A stretch of 5,614 nucleotides of DNA from an uncultured Gemella sp. (GCA_927911695.1 CAKMQO010000196.1:1-5614); one strand, 5' to 3'. Positions 1 to 5,501 are shown, counted from the first letter of the stretch. Made by a program: numbers and translations. The notes: generated by a model from the letters alone, not told the origin.

Positions 1-290
1 AGTAATAAAGTACTTAGGATTACTTCTGTCTGATACGTTACCATTATGATTACTGAACCATAAGCTAATGATAGAGCAAGTGAAACTTTCCCTAAGTCAG
101 CTTTAGAGTAACCGTATTGGTCGATTAAATAAGGGATAGCAAGTGAGAAGTTTTTTCTGATTAGATAGTACGCTGCGTATCCAATGAATACCCCTGAGAA
201 TACTTGCCATCGAAGTCTTTTATATTCAGCATCTGTACGAGCACTGTCGATTCTCGGTTTAGGCGCTGAAGCTTTTAAAAATGAAAACAT
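1..290 (-). pseudogene. glpT: GlpT-type glycerol-3-phosphate/phosphate antiporter, 5' part, frame disrupted
   Basis: This is the N-terminal part of an organophosphate:phosphate antiporter of the major facilitator superfamily, an inner-membrane protein that imports glycerol-3-phosphate in exchange for phosphate. The gene runs off the left edge. Seen: the first 78 residues from the ATG at 290 read like GlpT, with the conserved stretch YKRLRWQVF near residues 23-31 and YYLIRKNF at 41-48. Arg45 lines up with the substrate-binding arginine of E. coli GlpT. After Gly78 the frame breaks. GNVSDRSNPKYFIT, the expected continuation, appears in another frame at about 42-1. The spacing is four bases short of the family (17 instead of 21), with apparent contractions of TTT, AAA, TT and GGG between 59 and 40. 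The lost stretch covers the family's second basic binding residue (FSKFIMG). The original frame stays open to the edge but reads as nonsense. GlpT is favoured over UhpT by the N-terminus. The true state of the gene depends on whether these indels are real. Confidence 0.75.
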
Positions 291-298
291 TTAGAATT

Positions 299-305
299 CC
301 TCCTT
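299..305 (-). promoter_or_regulatory. Ribosome binding site of glpT
   Basis: AAGGAGG on the minus strand, 8 bases before the ATG at 290. It is a near-perfect Shine-Dalgarno sequence and fixes the start of the antiporter gene. Confidence 0.85.
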
Positions 306-437
306 AACTTCAATTATATATAATATTAAATTAATATAGTTTTTTTTTATTATAAACCCTTTTATTTAATAGGTTTTTATAGCAATTTAGTATTTTTTAA
401 ATCGCATATTTATTTAAACTATTTAACTTATAAAATT

Positions 438-467
438 ATTATATAAGACTAGAAAAACGTTTGTAAA
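438..467 (-). promoter_or_regulatory. Candidate sigma-A promoter for glpT
   Basis: On the minus strand, TTTACA (467-462) and TATAAT (443-438) are separated by 18 bases. Transcription would begin near 431, which leaves a leader of about 140 bases before glpT. The leader is AT-rich and I see no recognisable riboswitch in it, only a weak 5-bp AAACC/GGTTT stem around 355-380. An AAACGTTT core lies in the spacer, but it is too poor a match to call a cre site. Confidence 0.5.
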
Positions 468-544
468 TGGTAATAGAGAAAGTTTTTTTCTTTTAGAAAA
501 TACCTTACACTTTTTGTAAGAAAAAATCCTACAAAATATAACGA

Positions 545-556
545 TTGATAAATCAA
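545..556. promoter_or_regulatory. Putative MarR operator O1
   Basis: TTGATAAATCAA is a palindrome with half-sites TTGAT/ATCAA and fully overlaps the -35 box. MarR-family dimers commonly bind palindromes of this kind and size. Assignment to the adjacent regulator is inference from position. Confidence 0.55.
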
Positions 557-573
557 CTATTATAAAGTATAAT
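545..573 (+). promoter_or_regulatory. Promoter of the marR-DUF1304-SDR operon
   Basis: TTGATA (545-550), a 17-base spacer and TATAAT (568-573) form an almost consensus sigma-A promoter. Transcription would start near 580, giving a leader of about 37 bases before the ATG at 617. The -35 box is embedded in a palindrome (545-556), so a bound dimer there would block RNA polymerase. Confidence 0.75.
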
Positions 574-586
574 GGTTTTTAAATGA

Positions 587-598
587 TTGACTTATCAA
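587..598. promoter_or_regulatory. Putative MarR operator O2
   Basis: TTGACTTATCAA repeats the TTGA-N4-TCAA pattern of O1 between the predicted transcription start and the ribosome binding site of the MarR gene. Its centre is 42 bases (four helical turns) from that of O1, which would put two dimers on the same face of the DNA. Confidence 0.5.
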
Positions 599-616
599 TT
601 AATAGAGGAGAAAAAT

Positions 617-1030
617 ATGGATGTTAAAGACTATGTAAAATTATTACACGATTTGAAAATTTTAGAAATAAAAGTCGCGAATATTTTCGAAAAAAGATTA
701 GAAATAAGTTTAACAAGATTTCAAATTATAAAATATTTATATGAAGTTGAGGTTGCCACCCCTAAGCAACTAGCACAATTATTAGAAATAGATGCGGCAG
801 CCATAACAAGACATTTAAAAATACTAGAAGAAGGAGAATATATAACAAAGCGTCGTAATGAGCAAAATAATAGAGAAGTATTTGTAGAACTTACACAATA
901 TTCCAAAAATAAAGTGGATCAGTGCGTTAAAGAAACTGATATTAGACAATTTATTGGTCCAGAATTTACCAATGATGATTTTGAACAGTTGGTAAAATTA
1001 CTTAATAAATTCAATAATAATTTAATTTAA
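617..1030 (+). CDS. MarR-family winged-helix transcriptional regulator
   Basis: This 137-aa protein has the size of a typical MarR regulator, a homodimeric cytoplasmic DNA-binding protein that usually represses its own operon until a small phenolic, oxidant or drug-like ligand releases it. Seen: a dimerisation helix at about residues 5-25; a winged HTH with helices around 33-42, 48-56 (TPKQLAQLLEI) and the recognition helix 59-72 (DAAAITRHLKILEE); and a wing at 78-92 with basic Arg79-Arg80 and Arg86. The start is the ATG at 617, with GAGGAG 6 bases upstream. A TTG at 587 in the same frame has no RBS, and its added residues do not look like the family. The only cysteine is Cys103, near the C-terminal dimerisation helices. 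This is not the N-terminal sensing-cysteine position of OhrR, so peroxide sensing is not supported. It is the first gene of an operon with DUF1304 (15 bases downstream) and an SDR oxidoreductase. The ligand is unknown. Confidence 0.9.
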   Translation: MDVKDYVKLLHDLKILEIKVANIFEKRLEISLTRFQIIKYLYEVEVATPKQLAQLLEIDAAAITRHLKILEEGEYITKRRNEQNNREVFVELTQYSKNKVDQCVKETDIRQFIGPEFTNDDFEQLVKLLNKFNNNLI

Positions 1031-1045
1031 AAAAGAGGTATAAAG

Positions 1046-1406
1046 ATGAGTATAATAACAATAATTCTAACAGTTTTAGTAGCATTACTATTTTTCTATA
1101 TTATGTATTTAGAAACATTTGCTACAGATTCTGATAGTACAAGTAGAGTATTTAATATTGAAAAAGAAGAGTTACAGAGACCTAATTTAAATGTTTTATT
1201 TAAAAATCAAGGTGTATATAATGGATTAATCGGGGTTGGCTTACTGTACGGAACATTCTTATCAAAAAATCCTAAAAAAAATTGTAGGAATGTTACTAAT
1301 TTATATTATATTAGTAGCTAGTTACGGTGGTTTAACTAGTGATAAAAAAATCATTCTAAAGCAAGGTGGATTACCAATCTTAGCTTTAATTTCATTAATT
1401 TTATAG
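1046..1406 (+). pseudogene. DUF1304 family small membrane protein, frameshifted at A8
   Basis: This is a small integral membrane protein of the DUF1304 family, of unknown function and often found beside MarR regulators and oxidoreductases. Seen: hydrophobic segments at about residues 2-22 and 57-73 before the break, and 79-93 and 106-119 after it. The family-like pattern YIMYLETFAT, SRVF and LFKNQGVYNGL is present. The reading frame from the ATG at 1046 leaves family-like sequence at a run of eight A (1274-1281) and stops at 1321. With seven A the protein continues as IVGMLLIYIILVASYGGLTS and on to KQGGLPILALISLIL, ending at 1406. That gives 119 aa, a normal length for the family. AGAGG at 1034-1038 is the RBS. 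The RBS of the next gene lies against the repaired stop codon, which supports 1406 as the true end. The break could be a sequencing error, a phase-variable or slippage site, or a real recent mutation. Confidence 0.85.
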
Positions 1407-1419
1407 AGAGGGATTTAGC

Positions 1420-2064
1420 ATGAAAAATACAGCAGTAATTATTGGGGCAACTGGAGCAGTAGGTAGAGAAATAGTAAATGAGATATTAAGTGGTGAATAT
1501 TATAATAGAGTATATATTTTAGGAAGAAGTTCTATCAGTAAATTACCTGATGATAGTAGGTTGGAAAAGATAATCATAGATTTTGACAATATAGATTTTG
1601 ATATGGATATATTAGAAAATGCAGATGTTTTTGCTAGTCTTGGAACAACGATAAAAACTGCAGGTTCAAAAGAAAATCAAAGAAAGATTGACGTTGACTA
1701 TACAGTGAATTTCGCTAAGCTTTGTGAAGGGAAGGTAAGAAGCTTTAATGTTGTTTCAGCATTAGGTGCTAATAGCAAGTCGAAAAACTTCTATAATTCA
1801 CTAAAAGGTGAACTAGAGGATAAGCTAAAAGAGATGAATCTTGGAACGCTTAGAATTTTTCAGCCATCACTTCTTATTAGTAAACGCGAAGATAAGAGGT
1901 TTTTAGAAGAAATATTTATGAAGGTAGCGCCGATTTTTCAATTTGTATTAAAAGGGAAAACTAAAAAATATAGTCCAATAGAGGCTAGTTTATTAGGGAA
2001 AGTAATAGTTCGCTTTGCAACTGAAAATAAAGGAAAAGGAACATATACTTATAATGATTTTTAA
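1420..2064 (+). CDS. Atypical SDR NAD(P)-binding oxidoreductase (HTATIP2/NmrA-like)
   Basis: This 214-aa protein is a Rossmann-fold NAD(P)-binding protein of the atypical short-chain dehydrogenase group resembling HTATIP2/TIP30 and NAD(P)H-binding (NmrA-like) proteins. Seen: a beta strand and dinucleotide loop VIIGATGAVG at residues 6-15, YILGRS at 32-37, a strand ending in ADVFASLGTT at 68-77, VVSALGA at 111-117 with Ser113 in the place of the SDR catalytic serine, and Tyr125-xxx-Lys129 (YNSLK) matching the SDR YxxxK motif. These residues make a dehydrogenase or reductase activity possible, but the substrate cannot be read from sequence. It is cytoplasmic, with no signal peptide or membrane helix. 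The start is supported by GAGGG 8 bases before the ATG. It is the last gene of the MarR operon and is closed by a strong terminator 18 bases after its stop. A role in detoxifying a reactive compound sensed by the MarR protein is plausible inference. Confidence 0.85.
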   Translation: MKNTAVIIGATGAVGREIVNEILSGEYYNRVYILGRSSISKLPDDSRLEKIIIDFDNIDFDMDILENADVFASLGTTIKTAGSKENQRKIDVDYTVNFAKLCEGKVRSFNVVSALGANSKSKNFYNSLKGELEDKLKEMNLGTLRIFQPSLLISKREDKRFLEEIFMKVAPIFQFVLKGKTKKYSPIEASLLGKVIVRFATENKGKGTYTYNDF

Positions 2065-2082
2065 TAGAAATTAAACTAAATT

Positions 2083-2137
2083 ATCTAGAAATAATTGATA
2101 GTAATTATCATTTATTTCTAGATTTTGTTTTTTATTT
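2083..2137 (+). terminator. Rho-independent terminator of the MarR operon
   Basis: ATCTAGAAATAA (2083-2094) pairs perfectly with TTATTTCTAGAT (2112-2123). Inside it, after a T-T mismatch, TGATA/TATCA extends the stem around a 5-base loop. The run TTTTGTTTTTT follows immediately. The stem is long and AT-rich, typical for the base composition of this window. Confidence 0.9.
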
Positions 2138-2152
2138 ATTGTAGAATATAAA
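2126..2152 (+). promoter_or_regulatory. Weak candidate promoter for the methyltransferase gene
   Basis: TATAAA at 2147-2152 is a reasonable -10 box about 27 bases before the ATG. The best -35 partner is TTGTTT (2126-2131), at a short 15-base spacing within the terminator T-tract. The assignment is tentative; the gene needs a promoter here because the terminator lies directly upstream. Confidence 0.3.
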
Positions 2153-2178
2153 TATGACATATATTAAGGAGTGACATT

Positions 2179-2934
2179 ATGAAGAAGGAAATGGGACACA
2201 AATTTTTAAAAAATTTAGGTAAAACTAGATTGAGACCTGGAGGAATCAAAGGTACCAATTTTTTGTTTGCTCATATAGAATTTAAAAAAGGTGACAGGAT
2301 TCTAGAAGTTGCTTGTAATAGGGGTGTAAATCTTCTTGCTTTAGCTAAACAATATCCAAAAACTACTTTTATAGGAATAGATGTGGATAAAGTAGCAATA
2401 TTAGAAGCACAACTTGAGGCGATGAAAAATAATCTTAGTAATATTGAATTTATTAGAGCTGATGCCTTCCATTTAGAATTTCCGGAAAATAGTTTTGATT
2501 ATATTATTAATGAAGCGATGTTAACTATGTTTAGTAATAAAAGTAAGACTAAGGCACTAAGTGAGTATTATAGGGTATTGAAACCAGGTGGATTACTATT
2601 AACTCATGATATCTTATTGCTGAACAATTACGAGAAAACAAAAAAACAATTATCTGATGCGATTAATGTAAATGTATCACCATTATCTAAAGAGGACTGG
2701 TTATCGTTATTTGAAGAAGCAGAATTTAAAACGGTTAATTATATGCATGATAAACTGACACTACTTACAGTATCGGGACTATTGGCAGATGAAGGGGTAA
2801 TAAATTCACTAAGAATAATTAAGAACGGTTTTAAAAAAGATAACAGAAAGCAATTTATTAAAATGGGAACAACTTTTAAAAAATTAGAAAAAGATATGAA
2901 TTTTATTTGTTTTGTTAATAAAAAAGTTTTATAA
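2179..2934 (+). CDS. Class I SAM-dependent methyltransferase (UbiE/Methyltransf_11-like)
   Basis: This 251-aa cytoplasmic protein has the class I S-adenosylmethionine methyltransferase fold. Seen: motif I ILEVACNRGVN at residues 41-51, a variant of the usual E/DxGxGxG in which Ala45-Cys46-Asn47 replace the first glycines; motif II GIDVD at 66-70, whose acidic residues bind the SAM ribose; RADAF at 93-97 for adenine contact; SFDYIINEAML at 105-115 as motif IV; and the post-motif loop LKPGG at 134-138, followed by LLLTHD. The N-terminal GHKFLKNLGKTRLRPGG stretch (6-22) looks like a conserved signature of a subfamily, and the residues after about 190 form a C-terminal extension. The RBS AAGGAG lies 7 bases before the ATG. 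The substrate is unknown and I would not call it UbiE itself. The small cupin directly downstream suggests they serve the same pathway, although the cupin seems to have its own promoter. Confidence 0.88.
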   Translation: MKKEMGHKFLKNLGKTRLRPGGIKGTNFLFAHIEFKKGDRILEVACNRGVNLLALAKQYPKTTFIGIDVDKVAILEAQLEAMKNNLSNIEFIRADAFHLEFPENSFDYIINEAMLTMFSNKSKTKALSEYYRVLKPGGLLLTHDILLLNNYEKTKKQLSDAINVNVSPLSKEDWLSLFEEAEFKTVNYMHDKLTLLTVSGLLADEGVINSLRIIKNGFKKDNRKQFIKMGTTFKKLEKDMNFICFVNKKVL

Positions 2935-2935
2935 T
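2907..2935 (+). promoter_or_regulatory. Candidate promoter for the cupin gene
   Basis: TTGTTT (2907-2912), 17 bases, TATAAT (2930-2935). The promoter lies in the last codons of the methyltransferase gene, and transcription would start near 2942. The -10 box is perfect, but such boxes are common by chance in AT-rich DNA. Confidence 0.45.
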
Positions 2936-2941
2936 AAGAGT

Positions 2942-2956
2942 ATGAAAACGTTTATA
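2942..2956. promoter_or_regulatory. Possible cre (CcpA) site
   Basis: ATGAAAACGTTTATA matches the catabolite-responsive element pattern WTGNAANCGNWNNCW at all fixed positions except the final C. It sits on the predicted transcription start of the cupin gene, a position where CcpA normally represses. One mismatch in an AT-rich background keeps confidence low. Confidence 0.3.
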
Positions 2957-3001
2957 TAAGAAATAGATATAGAGATAAAATTTTAAACAAGGAGAATTAG
3001 T

Positions 3002-3285
3002 ATGAGTGTAGGAATAATTTTTGAAGAAGCGGGATTGTTAAAAAAACATGACAGATTTAAATTAGTAAAAAAGTAGGGAAACAAGGTGAACTAATAGCAA
3101 AACATAACCATCCAGAAGCCTTGGTAGTATTTACTTGTGTTAAAGGAGAGGTTAAGGTGTACTTAAATGATGATGAAGTACATATTGTTGAACCAGGGAA
3201 AGTTCTTCATTTTGATGGAGATAATTATATTAATGCTGAATTTTTACAAGATGGAGAAGTATTTGTAACTTTAATTCATAAATAA
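3002..3285 (+). pseudogene. Small cupin-domain protein, frameshifted at A6
   Basis: This is a single-domain beta-barrel cupin of unknown substrate. The ATG at 3002 has AAGGAG 7 bases upstream. After 24 codons the frame hits TAG at 3074-3076, directly after a run of six A (3067-3072). One more A restores a continuous frame to the TAA at 3283-3285 and a 94-aa protein, normal for a minimal cupin. In the repaired protein, G-x5-H-x-H at Gly29, His35 and His37 (KHNHPEA) is cupin motif 1, and EPGKVLH with His70 is a loose motif 2. His35, His37 and His70 could form the metal site. The usual motif 1 glutamate is not in its standard place. It lies just downstream of the methyltransferase. No frameshifting signal is evident, so the gene is either broken, mis-sequenced, or read through by polymerase slippage. 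Confidence 0.85.
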
Positions 3286-3376
3286 TTCCTAAAATTATCA
3301 TGAGATATTTGGCGCATAGAGTTGTATAAAATTACAGTCTTCCAATTGTTTTTATAGCGATCTAAATTATTATTTT

Positions 3377-3384
3377 AAGGGAGG
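3377..3384 (+). promoter_or_regulatory. Strong ribosome binding site of ssb; no clear promoter in 3286-3391
   Basis: AAGGGAGG 7 bases before the ATG at 3392 fixes the SSB start. The 106-base gap upstream has no obvious terminator for the cupin and no convincing sigma-A promoter. TTGTTT/TATTAT (3346-3373, 16-base spacing) would start transcription inside the RBS. Either ssb is read from the cupin promoter or it uses a different sigma factor or activator. Confidence 0.6.
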
Positions 3385-3391
3385 ATACATT

Positions 3392-3760
3392 ATGTTAAAT
3401 CAAGTAATATTAATAGGAAGACTAGTTAAAAAGCCTGAACTAAAAGAAAGTGATAAGAAAGTAAACTATATTAAAGCAACATTAGCTGTTCAATCTGATT
3501 TTAAAAATAAGGATGGAAATTATGATACAGAATTTTTCGAGTTTACTACTTTTGGTAAAACTGCAGAAAATACCGCTAAATATTGCGAAAAGGGAAGTTT
3601 ACTTAATATAGTAGGAAGCCTAAACAACAATGTTTATACTGACAAAAATGGAGTAAAACACTATCAAATGTCTGTAATTGCTAATAAAGTTTCTTTTTTA
3701 AGCAAAGGAACGAAAAAAGAAGAAAAAGAGTCAGAAGACGTATTTGTCTTAGGTCAATAA
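3392..3760 (+). CDS. ssb: Single-stranded DNA-binding protein, short SsbB-like paralogue
   Basis: This 122-aa protein has one OB-fold that, as a tetramer, coats single-stranded DNA. Seen: the family start MLNQVILIGRLVKKPEL (1-17), the strand FFEFTTFGKTAEN around 48-60, KYCEKGSLLNIVGSL (63-77) and the YTDKNGVKHY turn near 81-90. Length and lack of a long Gly/Gln-rich linker resemble SsbB, the competence/accessory SSB of Bacillus, rather than the housekeeping SsbA of about 170 aa. The gene stands alone instead of between rpsF and rpsR, which also indicates a second copy. The C-terminus is acidic (KEEKESEDVF) but ends in VFVLGQ and lacks the DDxPF tip with which replication and repair proteins dock on SSB. 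Roles in competence or on a mobile element are both possible. No competence box was found upstream. Confidence 0.9.
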   Translation: MLNQVILIGRLVKKPELKESDKKVNYIKATLAVQSDFKNKDGNYDTEFFEFTTFGKTAENTAKYCEKGSLLNIVGSLNNNVYTDKNGVKHYQMSVIANKVSFLSKGTKKEEKESEDVFVLGQ

Positions 3761-3783
3761 AATTAAATACTAATTTAGATTGC

Positions 3784-3827
3784 ATAAATCTCTAACATAG
3801 GTTAAACTGTGTTAGAGATTTATTTTT
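3784..3827 (+). terminator. Rho-independent terminator of ssb
   Basis: ATAAATCTCTAACA (3784-3797) pairs perfectly with TGTTAGAGATTTAT (3810-3823). Three further pairs, one of them T-G, reduce the loop to GTTAAA. A T-tract follows at once and is extended by the T-rich tandem repeat. It closes the ssb transcript 23 bases after the stop codon. Confidence 0.92.
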
Positions 3828-3862
3828 GTTGTATTCTTTATTTTTTTGTTGTATTCTTTATT
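3823..3862 (+). repeat. 20-bp tandem duplication (2 copies)
   Basis: The 20-base unit TTTTTGTTGTATTCTTTATT occurs at 3823-3842 and again, identically, at 3843-3862, followed by more T to 3869. The first copy overlaps the U-tract of the ssb terminator. The second supplies the -35 box TTGTAT of the next promoter. The perfect identity indicates a recent slippage or unequal recombination event, or an assembly effect. Confidence 0.9.
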
Positions 3863-3877
3863 TTTTTTTCGTATAAT
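3849..3877 (+). promoter_or_regulatory. Promoter of the DUF2087-MFS operon
   Basis: TTGTAT (3849-3854), 17 bases, TATAAT (3872-3877). Transcription would begin near 3884, leaving a leader of about 39 bases with AGGAAGAGG as ribosome binding region before the ATG at 3923. The spacer is a T-rich run. Confidence 0.65.
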
Positions 3878-3922
3878 AATACATAAAAAATTAAAATTTA
3901 TTAACAGAAAGGAAGAGGCTTT

Positions 3923-4189
3923 ATGGAAGAAATCAAAGCAAAATATTTTAAAGATGATAAATTGATGACAATACCAAAAAAAGAAAAGAATAAAATCCCT
4001 GTGCTTCAGTTAGTTTTACAAATGTTAAAGGAAAAATCATTAGAGTTTACTGAGAAAGAACTAAATGAAGCAATTAAGGAGATTTATCCGGATTATTCTC
4101 TAATTAGAAGATATCTTGTTGATTATAAGTTTTTAGAAAGAGATAATTATGGAAAAATGTATAAGATTGTAGGGAAAGAAGATGAATAA
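3923..4189 (+). CDS. DUF2087 domain protein
   Basis: This small basic protein of 88 aa consists almost wholly of a DUF2087 domain. Seen: the family pattern of YFKDDKLMTIPKKEKNK at residues 8-24, then a hydrophobic helix VLQLVLQML (27-35), FTEKELNEAIK (42-52) and the signature YSLIRRYLVDYKFLERD at 58-74 with Arg62-Arg63, ending in GKMYKIV. The domain is often fused to HTH regulators and looks like a winged-helix-type module, so DNA binding is plausible but unproven. Here it has no extra domain. Its last codons overlap the start of the MFS gene (ATGAATAA at 4182-4189), so the two are translationally coupled. That suggests it regulates or assists the transporter. The ATG at 3923 is supported by AGGAAGAGG just upstream. 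Confidence 0.82.
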   Translation: MEEIKAKYFKDDKLMTIPKKEKNKIPVLQLVLQMLKEKSLEFTEKELNEAIKEIYPDYSLIRRYLVDYKFLERDNYGKMYKIVGKEDE

Positions 4190-5366
4190 TACCAAATTTT
4201 ATTTATTTGTATAGTATTTTATCTATAACAGCACTATCATTCTTTAATCCGGTTTTGTATATTTATCTGTTGTCAAAAGATTTCTCTTTTACTGAAGTTG
4301 GGTTATATTTATCGATTTTTTGGTTGGTTTCATTTATGACTGAGCTTCCATGTGGAGCAATCACCGATAATATAGGAGCAAAAAATAGTATTCTGCTAAG
4401 TGTGGTTTTTAGGGTTGTTGGATTAATATTGTTGCTTAGCAATAGTTTAATATTATTATACATATCTGCAATATTATCTGCCATTGCCGAGTCATTTCAA
4501 TCAGGAACTTTAACAAGTTGGCTGATCAATGTTAACAATAAAAATAATGAAGAAATAGATATAGATAAAGTTCTTTCTAGAAGTTCACTATATTCACTAT
4601 TTTTCTCAGCGGTAATAGGATTTATAAGTGCAAAGTACGTGTATGTATATTATAAAAGTTTGTCGATAATATTGAGTATGTCAATTTTTATTATTTCATT
4701 TTTATTTACATACATTTTTATGAAAAAATTAGAACAGACACAAAAAATATCAGTTGAAAAATTAAAAGATTCACTTGTTACGGTGAAGAATTCGTTAAAA
4801 GAAACACTATATGTTAAAAGTAGTATTTTTCTTATGATACTTTTTGTTATTCCTTCTATTTTGGATCTTGGCCCATCAAACCAGTGGCAAGCTGTATTTG
4901 AAAAGTTAGATGTAGATATTATAGGTTATATTTGGGTTGGCATATCAGTTAGTGGAATGGTAGGTAGTGTAATATATGAAAAATTATCAAATAAATTATC
5001 GAAATTACGCATTTTATATTTCTTTGTAATTGTAAATCTTGTAATGCTATTAATGTTTATTTTTATTCAAAATGTATATGCTAAGTTTGTACTATTTATG
5101 TTATATATTATATTTTCACTTTAATGAGTATACAGATCAATGTATTTATGCATAAATATTTGGTAAAAAGTGATGAAAATAGGACTACTACAGTTTCTAT
5201 ATTTTATACTTTTGAATCTGTCATTGTAGCAGTATTATTATCTGTAAATGGAGTACTAACTGACAAAGTAGGAATAGAAAATACATGGTTAGCATTTATG
5301 GCATTTGTAGGAGTAATAATTTTATCATTTATGTTCGTAAAACTGAAAAAAAGTAGAATAAAATAG
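4182..5366 (+). pseudogene. MFS transporter (probable drug/metabolite exporter), two frameshifts
   Basis: This 12-helix major facilitator protein of the inner membrane probably exports a drug or metabolite by proton antiport. The substrate is unknown. I place the start at the ATG at 4182, inside the end of the DUF2087 gene, with AGGGA 6 bases upstream. From there the frame stops after ten codons (TAG 4212-4214), but removing one T from the run 4197-4200 joins it to the long frame that is open from 4207. That frame stops at TAA 5122-5124 just after another T4 run (5113-5116). One extra T there joins it to the frame ending at 5366. The two indels cancel, and the repaired protein is 394 aa, a standard MFS length. 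Seen: motif A-like CGAITDNIGAKNS near residues 60-72 following TELP, a pseudo-repeat NGVLTDKVG in the second half, and many hydrophobic segments. The repaired C-terminal junction FFTLMSIQINVFMHKYL flows naturally. The terminator at 5398-5445 closes the operon. Confidence 0.8.
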
Positions 5367-5397
5367 TTTAATTATTGATTTTAAGAATCTTCAGGGA

Positions 5398-5445
5398 GTG
5401 ACTCAAAAATCGCGATTCTCGGAATCGCGATTTTTTTAGAGTCAC
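5398..5445. terminator. Long two-part hairpin, bidirectional terminator
   Basis: An inner stem AAAAATCGCGATTC (5405-5418) pairs perfectly with GAATCGCGATTTTT (5422-5435) over a TCG loop. A 7-bp outer stem GTGACTC/GAGTCAC (5398-5404 / 5439-5445) encloses it, and GGG/CCC outside can add three pairs across a bulged A. The inner arm is followed by T on the plus strand and also on the minus strand, so it can terminate both ways. It lies 31 bases after the MFS stop. CGCG-rich sequence is unusual in this window and suggests a repeated intergenic element. Confidence 0.75.
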
Positions 5446-5463
5446 CCCCGCACTAGTTTATTA

Positions 5464-5501
5464 GATATCTAAAAAGCTTTTATAAAGCGAATTTAGATAT
5501 C
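5464..5501. repeat. Perfect stem-loop without T-tract
   Basis: GATATCTAAA (5464-5473) pairs perfectly with TTTAGATATC (5492-5501). Inside, across a small internal loop, GCTTT (5476-5480) pairs with AAAGC (5484-5488) over TAT. No T-run follows, so it is not an ordinary terminator. It may be an internal structure of the element bounded by the flanking inverted repeats. Confidence 0.6.

Noticed and set aside
451..466. cre-like AAACGTTT core in the glpT promoter
   Set aside because: At least three mismatches to the cre pattern on either strand.
504..520. CTTACA/TGTAAG hairpin followed by A-run
   Set aside because: It lies between two divergent promoters, has a 6-bp stem and no T-tract in the plus direction. 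It is not a supported terminator and is too weak to call an operator.
587..616. TTG at 587 as start of the MarR gene
   Set aside because: It has no Shine-Dalgarno sequence, falls inside the putative second operator, and the ATG at 617 has GAGGAG at ideal spacing.
721..906. 61-aa open frame on the minus strand
   Set aside because: It lies wholly within the MarR gene in antisense, has no RBS, and its protein resembles no family.
3346..3373. TTGTTT-16-TATTAT as the ssb promoter
   Set aside because: The transcription start would fall within the ribosome binding site, leaving no usable leader.
4207..4209. TTG at 4207 as start of the MFS gene
   Set aside because: No RBS precedes it. The ATG at 4182 has one, overlaps the upstream stop, and reaches the same frame after one homopolymer repair.
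4263..4484. 73-aa open frame on the minus strand
   Set aside because: It is the antisense shadow of the MFS transporter gene, with no ribosome binding site.
5124..5366. Separate 80-aa gene after the MFS gene (TAATG coupling)
   Set aside because: No RBS is present and the product is the last two or three helices of an MFS protein. One extra T at 5113-5116 joins it to the upstream frame at exactly the expected total length.
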